This document shows positions 1 through 5,508 of a DNA stretch of 10,361 nt, piece after piece. This DNA is from Candidatus Methanomethylophilaceae archaeon (GTDB lineage Archaea; Thermoplasmatota; Thermoplasmata; Methanomassiliicoccales; Methanomethylophilaceae), in contig JAFPVN010000133.1 in NCBI GenBank assembly GCA_017395275.1, forward strand, positions 1 through 10,361, given 5' to 3'. The position numbers and the translations under genes are program-made. Position 1 is the first letter of the stretch. Every line of letters begins with the position of its first letter. The notes below the pieces were generated by a model that saw only the letters and a program-made list of their open reading frames with translations, was not told where the DNA came from and did not search any database.

Positions 1-1
1 C

Positions 2-94
2 AGGAACGCAGCGATAAACATCCTGAACCGCGGTTTGGGGCTGCAAACCAAGGCCGGTAATAGCCTGAAATGCCATGACGGGAATCCTCCCTGA
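2..94 (+). CDS. tnpB: C-terminal end of TnpB (IS200/IS605 OrfB nuclease), partial
   Basis: Thirty codons in frame 2 up to TGA at 92-94 read R-N-A-A-I-N-I-L-N-R-G-L-G-L, then a Gly/Asn-rich tail. This matches the end of TnpB/OrfB proteins, where the last RuvC catalytic Asp sits in D-R-D-x-N-A-A-x-N-I-L. Here the Asp would lie just left of the window edge. TnpB is the RNA-guided DNA nuclease of IS200/IS605-family elements; its guide (omega RNA) comes from the 3' end of the gene and the element's right end. A perfect inverted repeat 14 bp after the stop fits that right end. The piece is short, so the call rests on this motif and the hairpin. Whether the full gene is intact, or has a tnpA partner, cannot be seen. 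Confidence 0.75.
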   Translation, partial: RNAAINILNRGLGLQTKAGNSLKCHDGNPP

Positions 95-107
95 GCGCAG
101 GATCTGA

Positions 108-129
108 TTTTAGGGCAACCACCCTAAAA
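108..129. repeat. Subterminal hairpin of the IS right end
   Basis: TTTTAGGG (108-115) and CCCTAAAA (122-129) are perfect inverted repeats around a 6-base loop. The position just after a tnpB stop fits the right-end hairpin recognised by the TnpA transposase, which would also lie in the TnpB guide RNA. The arms loosely resemble TTAGG/CCTAA metal-regulator (DtxR-type) operators, so an operator for the gene at 188 is an alternative. Confidence 0.6.
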
Positions 130-150
130 CTTAGAGAGCCACAAACAACG

Positions 151-158
151 TTTATATG
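151..158 (+). promoter_or_regulatory. TATA box of the zinc-ribbon gene
   Basis: TTTATATG is centred about 27 bp before an expected transcription start near 181, a few bases before the ATG at 188. An AGAGGA ribosome site covers 178-183, so the leader is very short and the site may be only partly in the mRNA. Confidence 0.55.
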
Positions 159-187
159 TTAAAGTCCATTGCCCCGCAGAGGATAAA

Positions 188-490
188 ATGACGCTTACAC
201 CTGAGATGGCAAGAGCGGGAGTGACACCGCAGCTACTTTCGTCCACTCACAGATTCACCTGCCCCAGATGCGGGAAGGAGTTCAGTCTGTTCCAGTCCAG
301 GGCGATCGCCTGCAGGGCATGCCCCCAGGCCAACAAGAACTGCAAGTTCGTAAGGTGTGTACACTGCGATTACGAATACCCGCTCAACGGATTCGTCGTG
401 AATACCAAGGAGAAGGAGAAGTTCCTCTCCAACTACATGAACGGTATCGTAAGCAACTACCACAACAGCTTCGGTTACTACAGAAGATGA
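188..490 (+). CDS. Small Cys-rich zinc-ribbon protein (100 aa)
   Basis: The protein has seven cysteines in its middle: C25-x2-C28, C42-x2-C45, C52 and C57-x2-C60. They imply one or two structural metal sites of zinc-ribbon type (C-P-R-C-G-K at 25-30; C-V-H-C at 57-60). There is no signal peptide or membrane segment. The N-terminal 20 residues look unstructured and the C-terminus is rich in Tyr and Asn. Such a ribbon could bind nucleic acid or act as an adaptor; the sequence does not say which. ATG at 188 is preceded by AGAGGA and a TATA box, and a strong terminator follows the stop, so it is a single-gene unit. An IS element ends just upstream. Function unknown; that it is a real gene is well supported. 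Confidence 0.8.
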   Translation: MTLTPEMARAGVTPQLLSSTHRFTCPRCGKEFSLFQSRAIACRACPQANKNCKFVRCVHCDYEYPLNGFVVNTKEKEKFLSNYMNGIVSNYHNSFGYYRR

Positions 491-496
491 ATAATT

Positions 497-516
497 GGGG
501 CAAAAGCCCCTTTTTT
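497..516 (+). terminator. Hairpin/T6 terminator after the zinc-ribbon gene
   Basis: GGGGC (497-501) and GCCCC (506-510) flank an AAAA loop and are followed directly by TTTTTT (511-516), six bases after the stop codon. Archaeal RNA polymerase ends on T-tracts, so the T6 may be the active part. Confidence 0.8.
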
Positions 517-527
517 AAATTTTAAAT

Positions 528-541
528 GCCGGTCTCCCGGC
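528..541 (-). terminator. Possible terminator hairpin of the radical SAM gene
   Basis: GCCGG/CCGGC arms (528-532, 537-541) with a 4-base loop lie six bases after the minus-strand stop. On the minus strand only a short ATTT follows, so termination strength is doubtful. This is the convergent junction with the zinc-ribbon gene. Confidence 0.35.
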
Positions 542-547
542 AAGGTT

Positions 548-1915
548 TCACTGACAGAAGGTCTTCTTGCGGTACAGCGTGGTGCCGTCCCTTGCCGTGG
601 TGTTGAACAGGCAGAACGGGATCAGCTTGCGGTCAAGTGTGACCACGTGGATACAGCAGCGCTCCCACCTCTCGGTCTCTCCGGTCCAGACATCCTGGAA
701 TGCCATTGCCGATACCGTGAGGTAGTGCGTCTTGGCCCTCTTGATGAACGTGTTCCATGTGTGGTCGTCCTTGTCCCTGGTCTCGTCCTCCCCGTCCATG
801 CTGACCTCGATGAACCTCCAGAACTCGGAGACCTCCTTCCTGGTCTTGTTTGCGATGTCGTCGGTCTTGGCCGGTGGCCCGAGCGCCATGGTTGTGAGCG
901 GGAACAGGGAGTAATCGGGCAGTACGACGGACAGCGATTTCATATCGCAGTGCACGTTGGAGCAGGATGTGGGCATGAAGTTGTCGGCCTTCAGCATGCC
1001 CTTGGTCTGGACCTCGATCTCATGTGCCAGCTGCGGAAGGTTGACGCGGTTGTCGTCGGTGGGATCCACCGGGTACCTGCCCACATGGAAGATGGGCTGG
1101 AAGTGAACGCCCTTCACCGTCGGGGTGTTCCTGGCGGCGAAACGGATGATCTCCCCGACATGGTCGAGGTTCACTCCGGGAACGACGGTTACCACGAGGG
1201 TGATGCCTATCCCTCCGACCTCGGCCACGTTCTTGATCGCCTGCTGCTTGAGGTCGAACATCGGCCTTCCCCTGGTCTTCATGTAGATTGCGTCGTCGGT
1301 ACCGTCAAACTGGAAGTAGAAGTCGTCCACACCGGCTTGCTGAAGCTTCCTCAGGTACTCGATGTCGTTGCCGATGCGGACACCGTTGGTGTTGACCTCT
1401 ATGTGCTCGATGCCCATGTCCTTGGCCATCTTCACTATCTCCGGGAGATCGTCCCTGATGGTGGGTTCCCCTCCGGAGATCTGGACGCATCTGGGGCTGT
1501 CCACGAAATCCACCACGGTCTGGAACATGCCGCGGATGGTCTCGATGTCCGGGTGGAAATCGTAACCGCATCCGTTGGCGGTGGCGAAGCAGACGGGACA
1601 GTTGAGGTTGCAGTGGTTGGTTACCTCCACCACATTGACGCACGAATGCTGGAGGTGCCTGTTGCAGAGACCGCAGTCGTGGGGGCAGTCCTTGATGTCC
1701 CCGACGGCCCTCTTGGTGGGGGTCTTGGGAACGGCGGCGAACTCGTAGAGATACTTGTAATGCTCCGCACCCGACCAAATCTTGACCTTCCACGTACCGT
1801 GCTCGGGACAGGTCTTGACGATGTATACGTCATCGTTCTCCACAATCTTCTTGGCATGGATTGTCTTGAGACACTCCGGACACACCGCATCCGTGGGTCC
1901 GATCTCTTCGCTCAT
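548..1915 (-). CDS. Radical SAM enzyme of the tetraether lipid synthase (Tes/MJ0619) type
   Basis: The 455-aa protein has the layout of the MJ0619/Tes family: a Cys-rich N-terminus (C12-x2-C15, C36-P-x-H39) that could hold a mononuclear metal; an auxiliary cluster motif C77-x3-C81-x2-C84; the radical SAM motif C102-x3-C106-x2-C109; the S-G-G-E-P SAM-binding motif at 147-151; and further Cys in the C-terminal half (S-C-S-N-V-H-C, R-C-C, and C454). Tes joins the tails of two archaeal diether lipids to make tetraether (GDGT) lipids using radical SAM chemistry and several Fe-S clusters. Archaea also carry paralogs of this family with unknown or other roles, so radical SAM is certain and Tes is likely. 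It is somewhat shorter than the roughly 500-residue MJ0619. The ATG at 1913-1915 follows the TATA box by about one start distance and has no ribosome site (CCCTC precedes it), so the mRNA is probably leaderless. Confidence 0.85.
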   Translation of the reverse strand: MSEEIGPTDAVCPECLKTIHAKKIVENDDVYIVKTCPEHGTWKVKIWSGAEHYKYLYEFAAVPKTPTKRAVGDIKDCPHDCGLCNRHLQHSCVNVVEVTNHCNLNCPVCFATANGCGYDFHPDIETIRGMFQTVVDFVDSPRCVQISGGEPTIRDDLPEIVKMAKDMGIEHIEVNTNGVRIGNDIEYLRKLQQAGVDDFYFQFDGTDDAIYMKTRGRPMFDLKQQAIKNVAEVGGIGITLVVTVVPGVNLDHVGEIIRFAARNTPTVKGVHFQPIFHVGRYPVDPTDDNRVNLPQLAHEIEVQTKGMLKADNFMPTSCSNVHCDMKSLSVVLPDYSLFPLTTMALGPPAKTDDIANKTRKEVSEFWRFIEVSMDGEDETRDKDDHTWNTFIKRAKTHYLTVSAMAFQDVWTGETERWERCCIHVVTLDRKLIPFCLFNTTARDGTTLYRKKTFCQ

Positions 1916-1938
1916 GAGGGCCAGTATCGTTTACCAGT

Positions 1939-1947
1939 GATATAAAT
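1939..1947 (-). promoter_or_regulatory. TATA box of the radical SAM gene
   Basis: On the minus strand ATTTATATC is centred at about 1943, putting transcription start near 1916, next to the ATG at 1915. A second AT-rich stretch at 1948-1960 could serve instead. Confidence 0.6.
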
Positions 1948-1970
1948 CCAATATATGATAAACGGACCCG

Positions 1971-2018
1971 TAAAAGGGTTAAAAGGTTTGGAAGGGGGTT
2001 AAGCGCGGTTACGCGCTT
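1971..2018 (-). terminator. Terminator of the UroD-like/146-aa operon
   Basis: AAGCGCG (2001-2007) and CGCGCTT (2012-2018) form a perfect 7-bp stem with a GTTA loop that includes most of the TAA stop codon of the 146-aa gene. Downstream on the minus strand come two TTTT runs (CCTTTTAACCCTTTTA, 1971-1986), fitting archaeal T-tract termination before the next promoter. Confidence 0.6.
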
Positions 2019-2457
2019 ATGCCCTCTTCTGCTGGAAAAGAACCTCTGCGGTTGCGAGTGCACCGTTTGCGAGGTACTCCTCGAACCAGGACTGACCGGA
2101 CTCGGGTTCAACGAGTGAAGGTCCGGACCTGGTGGCTCCGAGGTAGGTGAGGTTGGTGTGGCCTGCCTTGACGACAGCTCCGTTCGCACAGTACTTCCAT
2201 TCGGTGTCGTCTCCGACGAGAACGATGTCGAGGATCTTCATCTTGTGCTTGTATGCAGACAGGATGGTTGCCTTGTCGCCCTCCATCTTGTAGCGGGCGT
2301 AGACGGTCATGTCCCCGATCTCTTTCTTGGCGATGAACTCGGATCCGTTGTAGATCCTGTCCTTTCCGGCACCCTCAACGACTGCCTTTATGTCCTCGTC
2401 CTTGATTCCCTTTGCTTCGTATGCCTCTTTGACGGCTGCATCGATAATGAATTCCAT
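2017..2457 (-). CDS. Conserved-looking 146-aa protein of unknown function, partner of the UroD-like gene
   Basis: I do not recognise the family. The protein is soluble, with no signal or membrane segment. It reads as an alpha/beta N-terminal half (helices at 1-30, strands around 33-80) and a distinctive C-terminal part with one Cys (K-Y-C-A-N-G-A near 90), a Gly/Pro/Ser-rich loop, and a final helix containing S-W-F-E-E-Y-L-A-N-G-A-L. Its ATG comes 10 bases after the stop of the UroD-like gene, behind a strong GAGGTGAG ribosome site, so the two are co-transcribed and probably translated in similar amounts. That suggests a subunit or helper of the upstream enzyme; its job is not visible. The stop codon is folded into the terminator stem. 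Confidence 0.85.
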   Translation of the reverse strand: MEFIIDAAVKEAYEAKGIKDEDIKAVVEGAGKDRIYNGSEFIAKKEIGDMTVYARYKMEGDKATILSAYKHKMKILDIVLVGDDTEWKYCANGAVVKAGHTNLTYLGATRSGPSLVEPESGQSWFEEYLANGALATAEVLFQQKRA

Positions 2458-2467
2458 TTATCTCACC

Positions 2468-3589
2468 TCACCATGTTCCGTAGGTACCGAAGTCTCTGGC
2501 TGCCCTTGTGAGTGCAAGGAGCTGTCCGGGGATGGTGTACGGAGGCGTCTCACAGCTTGTACCGAGGATGTATCCCTTCTTTGCGTCACGTCCGGCGAGG
2601 AGGGTCTCCTTTGCCCTGTCGTAGACCTTCTTGGGGTTGGCCTGGATCATGAGCTTGGTGTCGACCGATCCCATGATGGTGGTGACGTCCTGGAATTCTT
2701 CCTTGAGTATCTCGGTGGGGAACTCTTTCTGTCCCATGTAACCGATGTGCAGAACGTTGAAGGGTGACCATACGAGGTTCTTCTTGAACACCTTGTAGTC
2801 GGTCTCGTGGTTACCGCAGAGGTGGTAGAAGATCTGAGGTCCTGCTCCCTTTCTGAAACACTGGTCGACATAGTGGTGCATCAGCTTTGCGGAGAACTCC
2901 TCAACCATCTCATCAGAGAAGATATCGTTGTTCGCAAGAACCGATCCGACGATCAGCATTGCCATTCCGTAGGTGTCCGACAGGAGGTCTGCACCGTTGA
3001 TCGAGGTCTCGACGTAGACGTTCTGGAGCTTGTGAGCGATGTCAGGCTCGGTGAAGGTCCACATGATGAAGTTCTCGACACCGCACAGCTCGGATCCTGC
3101 TCCTGCAAGGTCGAAACCGTAGGAGATAGGAACGAGGGTGTGGGGCAGGTTCTGCTGAACGTAGCCGTACAGGTTGTGGAACAGAGTGTCGGTGTTTCCG
3201 CCCTTGAGCTTCTCTTTCGAGATAGGCTCGAGCTTCTCGACTTCCTCAGGCTCGCTGATGATGGGTCCGGTGGAGACCGGCGGCAGAGTGTCTTTGTACT
3301 CCAGTGTGACACCGAGGTCTCTGATCCAGGGGAGCGAGAAGAACCAGTGTGTAACCGGCAGGAGGTCGAACAGCTCCGAGATGTATCCAACGGTGTGAAT
3401 ACCGAGCTCGGGTTTCTCATAGAAGTCCCTGATCGTGAAACCGCAGTGCACGGCCGCGTTCGACAGGATGATAGGATCAACGTCGATACGGTCGTGGAAG
3501 TTGTCCACGAAGGGGCTCGCGAATCTCTTGGCGGCATTTGCATGCCATCCCTTGAGATCATTTGTAGGGAATAATTCTTCGTAACCCAT
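2468..3589 (-). CDS. Uroporphyrinogen-decarboxylase-fold protein, MtaA/MtbA-like corrinoid:CoM methyltransferase family
   Basis: The 373-aa protein has the zinc-site pattern of methylcobalamin:coenzyme M methyltransferases and their relatives: H256-x-C258-G-N, and a third ligand C346 in G-T-S-C-E-T-P-P near the C-terminus. In MtaA/MtbA these three residues hold the Zn that activates the thiol acceptor for methyl transfer from a corrinoid protein. True heme-pathway UroD enzymes lack this set. The N-terminal 25 residues are typical of longer UroD-like proteins of anaerobes rather than canonical MtaA, so the acceptor or donor may differ. I start at the ATG at 3587-3589: an upstream in-frame ATG at 3643 lies beyond the TATA box (3621-3630) and would not be transcribed from it. 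No corrinoid protein gene is next to it; the 146-aa gene is instead. Specificity cannot be assigned. Confidence 0.85.
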   Translation of the reverse strand: MGYEELFPTNDLKGWHANAAKRFASPFVDNFHDRIDVDPIILSNAAVHCGFTIRDFYEKPELGIHTVGYISELFDLLPVTHWFFSLPWIRDLGVTLEYKDTLPPVSTGPIISEPEEVEKLEPISKEKLKGGNTDTLFHNLYGYVQQNLPHTLVPISYGFDLAGAGSELCGVENFIMWTFTEPDIAHKLQNVYVETSINGADLLSDTYGMAMLIVGSVLANNDIFSDEMVEEFSAKLMHHYVDQCFRKGAGPQIFYHLCGNHETDYKVFKKNLVWSPFNVLHIGYMGQKEFPTEILKEEFQDVTTIMGSVDTKLMIQANPKKVYDRAKETLLAGRDAKKGYILGTSCETPPYTIPGQLLALTRAARDFGTYGTW

Positions 3590-3620
3590 GGTTATCCCAG
3601 TTACTGATAGGAATACCACG

Positions 3621-3630
3621 GTATATATAG
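3621..3630 (-). promoter_or_regulatory. TATA box of the UroD-like operon
   Basis: CTATATATAC on the minus strand is a near-ideal archaeal TATA box. It puts transcription start near 3599, a leader of about 10 bases before the ATG at 3589, with at most a weak GGGA ribosome site. Confidence 0.7.
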
Positions 3631-3648
3631 GTATCTTGGTCAAAAATG

Positions 3649-3729
3649 CAACATTGTTTCAATTATTGTTTGATTTGAAAATTAATCAAAATTAAATTTC
3701 ATAAATTTTGAAATTATGAAACAAAGTTG
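3649..3729. promoter_or_regulatory. AT-rich inverted-repeat array upstream of the UroD-like operon
   Basis: About 80 bp of very AT-rich DNA starts roughly 20 bp upstream of the TATA box. It holds nested inverted repeats: 13-bp outer arms at 3649-3661 and 3717-3729 (12 of 13 matching, core TTGTTTCA/TGAAACAA); TTTGATT/AATCAAA at 3669-3675 and 3684-3690; AATTTCA/TGAAATT at 3695-3701 and 3709-3715; and TTCATAA/TTATGAA at 3698-3704 and 3714-3720. A TTTCA/TGAAA core recurs. The position fits activator or regulator binding sites. Some pairing is expected by chance in such AT-rich DNA; the outer 13-bp pair is the least likely to be chance. Confidence 0.5.
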
Positions 3730-3766
3730 TAAAAATGGCTAAAATCGACCGTCCGCAGTGGAATTA

Positions 3767-3797
3767 CCGTATACATCGGATACGGGGAACGTGCCCC
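3767..3797. repeat. Two small hairpins between divergent minus-strand units
   Basis: CCGTATAC (3767-3774) pairs with GGATACGG (3778-3785) apart from one mismatch, with a 3-base loop. It is followed by GGGG/CCCC arms (3784-3787, 3794-3797). They lie 19 to 50 bases past the stop of the 125-aa gene and may mark its 3' end, though no T-tract follows on the minus strand. The rest of 3730-3815 shows no gene. Confidence 0.35.
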
Positions 3798-3815
3798 CTC
3801 CTATACTGTTAAGAA

Positions 3816-4193
3816 TCAGCGGTATTTGCTGTACTTGTCGAGGAGCTTGCACATCTTGTCGGCCTCGTCCTTCGTGAGGTCGCCCGAGTCGATGTATCCC
3901 CTGATGAAGTCCTTGGCATCCTTGGAGGATACCCTCGACGCCTTGGCGATGACCGATGCGAGGAAGGCCGATGCCTTCGCATCGTCCATGGAGGTCGCGG
4001 AAAGAAGCTCGTTCATGTCGTACTTGAAAGGATTGATCTTGTGGGTGTTCAGCATCGGCTGTTTCTTCACAGCCTCCTTGGCCTTCGCCTTGGGCTTATT
4101 CTTCGAGCTGCTGTTCGGCCCCTGGCCGGGGACCTTCTTCCCCGGATTCTGTCCGCCGAAACCCATGTTGATGTTATCCTTGTTGTACGCCAA
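3816..4193 (-). CDS. Hypothetical Lys-rich/helical protein (125 aa), TTG start
   Basis: Not recognised. Residues 1-50 are low complexity (Gly, Asn, Ser, then K-P-K-A-K-A-K) and look disordered and basic. Residues 58-125 look like a compact helical domain with a helix of the form D-A-K-D-F-I-R-G-Y-I-D-S-G-D-L-T-K-D-E ending in Y-S-K-Y-R. The basic tail could bind nucleic acid or an acidic surface; this is only a guess. The start is TTG at 4191-4193, seven bases after a GGAG (4201-4204) and about 14 bases after the expected transcription start. An ATG nine codons further in is the alternative. It is a single-gene unit. Confidence 0.7.
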   Translation of the reverse strand: MAYNKDNINMGFGGQNPGKKVPGQGPNSSSKNKPKAKAKEAVKKQPMLNTHKINPFKYDMNELLSATSMDDAKASAFLASVIAKASRVSSKDAKDFIRGYIDSGDLTKDEADKMCKLLDKYSKYR

Positions 4194-4228
4194 GATATAT
4201 CTCCGATGAGGAACGGAATCCCTATTAC

Positions 4229-4248
4229 GTACTTAAAGACTACTTAAA
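4229..4248 (-). promoter_or_regulatory. Promoter of the 125-aa gene
   Basis: Two TATA-like copies read TTTAAGTA on the minus strand (4230-4237 and 4240-4247), a direct repeat with a 10-bp period. The nearer one puts the start near 4207, just before the GGAG ribosome site. Confidence 0.5.
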
Positions 4249-4312
4249 CCCGGACAATACGGGAAACATAGGAATCAGAGAAGGATAAGTGGTTGTGGAA
4301 ATGGTTTTTCGA

Positions 4313-4331
4313 TCCGCGGAATCACCGCGGA
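4313..4331. repeat. Perfect hairpin downstream of the DUF5654 gene
   Basis: TCCGCGG (4313-4319) and CCGCGGA (4325-4331) are perfect 7-bp arms around a 5-base loop, 10 bases after the minus-strand stop. The T5 run (4305-4309) lies on the plus-strand side, so on the minus strand A residues follow. It is probably an mRNA 3' structure rather than a classic terminator. Confidence 0.5.
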
Positions 4332-4341
4332 CCGAGGGCAA

Positions 4342-4584
4342 TCACTCCTCGTTGCCCTTGAGCTTGTCGGCCTGCCATGCGATGAGGATGGTAGCGATGA
4401 CCGCAATGAGAGTCACGATGATGGCGTAGACAAGGAGTCCCCAGATTCCGTCCTCTGCGGTGAAGACGAGTCCGACCGCCGTTTTGATAGTCTCATTCCA
4501 TGCGAGTGCTGCGACGAGACCGAACGCCGAAGTGATCAGCGCTGCGAAGGTCTCGACGACCCTAACCTTGAAAGATTTACCCAA
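4342..4584 (-). CDS. DUF5654 family two-helix membrane protein
   Basis: The 80-aa protein matches the DUF5654 pattern as I know it: V-E-T-F-A-A-L-I-T-S-A-F-G-L-V-A-A-L-A-W-N covering the first membrane helix (about 11-30), an amphipathic stretch with acidic residues (31-47), a second membrane helix (48-70) and a charged tail. Function is unknown for the family. I use the TTG at 4582-4584: AAGGTGAT (4588-4595) is a near-perfect ribosome site just before it, and the TATA box centred near 4623 starts transcription near 4596. A longer reading from GTG at 4617 would begin inside the TATA region and adds 11 residues unlike the family. It is transcribed alone. Confidence 0.75.
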   Translation of the reverse strand: MGKSFKVRVVETFAALITSAFGLVAALAWNETIKTAVGLVFTAEDGIWGLLVYAIIVTLIAVIATILIAWQADKLKGNEE

Positions 4585-4616
4585 GATATCACCTTTAGGC
4601 GTGAATCTCCATCGCA

Positions 4617-4630
4617 CTATTTATTATTTC
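4617..4630 (-). promoter_or_regulatory. TATA box of the DUF5654 gene
   Basis: AAATAATAAATAG on the minus strand. Its distance to AAGGTGAT and the TTG codon supports the short form of the protein. Confidence 0.55.
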
Positions 4631-4656
4631 ACGGAGGGGCCGGTACAATCTCGGAT

Positions 4657-4742
4657 TGGTGCGAGGGATGGGATTCGAACCCACGAAACACTAAGTACGG
4701 GATCTTAAGTCCCGCGCCTTTGGCCAACTCGGCTACCCTCGC
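4657..4742 (-). tRNA. tRNA-Leu (anticodon UAA), CCA encoded
   Basis: On the minus strand the acceptor stem GCGAGGG/CCCTCGC, the D arm starting TAGCCGAGTTGGCC, anticodon stem CGGGA/TCCCG with loop CTTAAGA (anticodon TAA), a variable arm of about 13 bases, and T arm GTGGG-TTCGAAT-CCCAT all fold. Discriminator A73 and the long variable region point to Leu rather than Ser. CCA is in the DNA at 4657-4659. No intron. The variable arm shows only weak internal pairing. It decodes UUA, a rare codon in these GC-rich genes. Confidence 0.95.
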
Positions 4743-4764
4743 CTTGGTGAGTGGATGGCGGGCG

Positions 4765-4775
4765 TTTAGATAATT
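4765..4775 (-). promoter_or_regulatory. TATA box of the tRNA-Leu gene
   Basis: AATTATCTAAA on the minus strand is centred near 4770, 27-28 bp before the tRNA 5' end at 4742. Transcription would therefore begin at or next to the mature 5' end. Confidence 0.55.
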
Positions 4776-4798
4776 GTTTGCCCGGGGTCTGACAACAG

Positions 4799-4808
4799 TT
4801 CTATATCG
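4799..4808 (+). promoter_or_regulatory. TATA box of the winged-helix/zinc-ribbon gene
   Basis: TTCTATATCG gives a start near 4831, about six bases before the ATG at 4837. No clear ribosome site is present, so the transcript is near-leaderless. Confidence 0.55.
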
Positions 4809-4836
4809 GAAACGCCATCACTGACCCAGGATTACC

Positions 4837-5508
4837 ATGGTGTACCGCATACCCGATGATGAGCTCCTCGTTGATGCCATTGTGAACGTCCTTCTGAAGA
4901 ACAAGACCGTGGTATCCCAGAGGGAGATCTGCCAGCTGGTCGTCGAGCAGCTCAACAGAAACGCCGAGATACCGTACCGCGTCAGCGGGAACAGGGTGCG
5001 CAGGCTCTCGCTCGAGAGGGGGCTGGTTTCCCTTGACATCGAGTACCGCGAGACGCACGGCATCGACCTGCCCGAGGAATGTCCCGTCTGCGGACGCGCC
5101 CTGGACCCCGTCACGAATTCCACCCTTGAGGGCGGCACGGCCGTGGTGATGATGAAGTGCAGATCGTGCGGTTATGTCGCAAGTGCCAGATCCTCCATAC
5201 CAAGCAAATACACCTTCAACATGAGACCCCGCAGGGTCTCGGAGATCCACTCCGTTAGGATGGATAGGCTCTACAGGGCCAAGGAGCACATCGGGATCGC
5301 ATGCGACATCCTGGAATCCCTCATAGACGGGCACGTGCTGGCACATGACGCAAGGAACACGATCTCCAAACTCCGCGAGATCTGCGACGGCAAGGAGGAC
5401 CCGGGAAGCATCGGGAACATGATCCGCGCCATGGAGGTCGACGAGGGCGAGCCGGGATGGTGCCGTCCGCTGGCCTCCGTCAAGTATTCCGAGCGCAAAG
5501 ATATATAA
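4837..5508 (+). CDS. Winged-helix-like plus zinc-ribbon protein, putative regulator (223 aa)
   Basis: Residues 5-70 look like a winged-helix DNA-binding domain: helix L-V-D-A-I-V-N-V-L-L, helix S-Q-R-E-I-C-Q-L-V-V, then the recognition-helix-like stretch V-S-G-N-R-V-R-R-L-S-L and a hydrophobic wing. A four-cysteine zinc ribbon follows (C82-P-V-C85, C108-R-S-C111) and then a helical C-terminal domain (140-200) that could dimerise. I do not know a named family. The layout suggests a DNA-binding transcription factor acting in the cytoplasm. Its TAA stop is part of the TATA box of the acs operon 40 bp before the next start, so it is closely tied to those genes and could be partly co-transcribed with them. 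A role in regulating acetyl-CoA synthase genes is an inference from position only. Confidence 0.7.
   Translation: MVYRIPDDELLVDAIVNVLLKNKTVVSQREICQLVVEQLNRNAEIPYRVSGNRVRRLSLERGLVSLDIEYRETHGIDLPEECPVCGRALDPVTNSTLEGGTAVVMMKCRSCGYVASARSSIPSKYTFNMRPRRVSEIHSVRMDRLYRAKEHIGIACDILESLIDGHVLAHDARNTISKLREICDGKEDPGSIGNMIRAMEVDEGEPGWCRPLASVKYSERKDI

Larger units (their letters stand above)
1..140 (+). mobile_element. Right end of an IS200/IS605- or IS1341-type element (boundary approximate)
   Basis: The end of tnpB is followed by a non-coding stretch containing a perfect 8-bp inverted repeat (108-129), the layout expected at the right end of this family. These elements have subterminal hairpins rather than terminal inverted repeats and make no target duplication, so the exact boundary cannot be read from the sequence. 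I place it a few bases after the hairpin, about 130-145, before the TATA box at 151. The left end lies outside the window. Confidence 0.55.

Noticed and set aside
1..76. Minus-strand reading from ATG at 76 with GGGAGG upstream, open to the left edge (MAFQAITGLG...)
   Set aside because: The plus-strand frame of the same bases gives the TnpB C-terminal motif and a stop followed by a right-end hairpin, which explains the sequence far better. The minus reading resembles nothing I know.
108..129. Inverted repeat as a DtxR/IdeR-type metal-regulator operator
   Set aside because: The arms fit loosely, but the spacing is not that of the DtxR consensus, and the position after tnpB makes an IS right-end hairpin more likely. 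Kept only as an alternative.
647..1945. 432-codon open frame on the plus strand opposite the radical SAM gene
   Set aside because: Shadow frame: it is rich in Val, Asp, Gly, His and Leu as expected from the complement of a GC-rich gene. The minus strand has intact Fe-S and SAM motifs.
3589..3643. Start of the UroD-like protein at 3643 with a hydrophobic signal-like N-terminus
   Set aside because: The extra 18 residues are encoded across the TATA box and upstream of the expected transcription start. The protein family is cytoplasmic.
3640..3815. CRISPR array or small RNA gene in the AT-rich/hairpin region
   Set aside because: The repeats are inverted and of different sequence, not regularly spaced direct repeats, and no promoter of its own is evident for an RNA.
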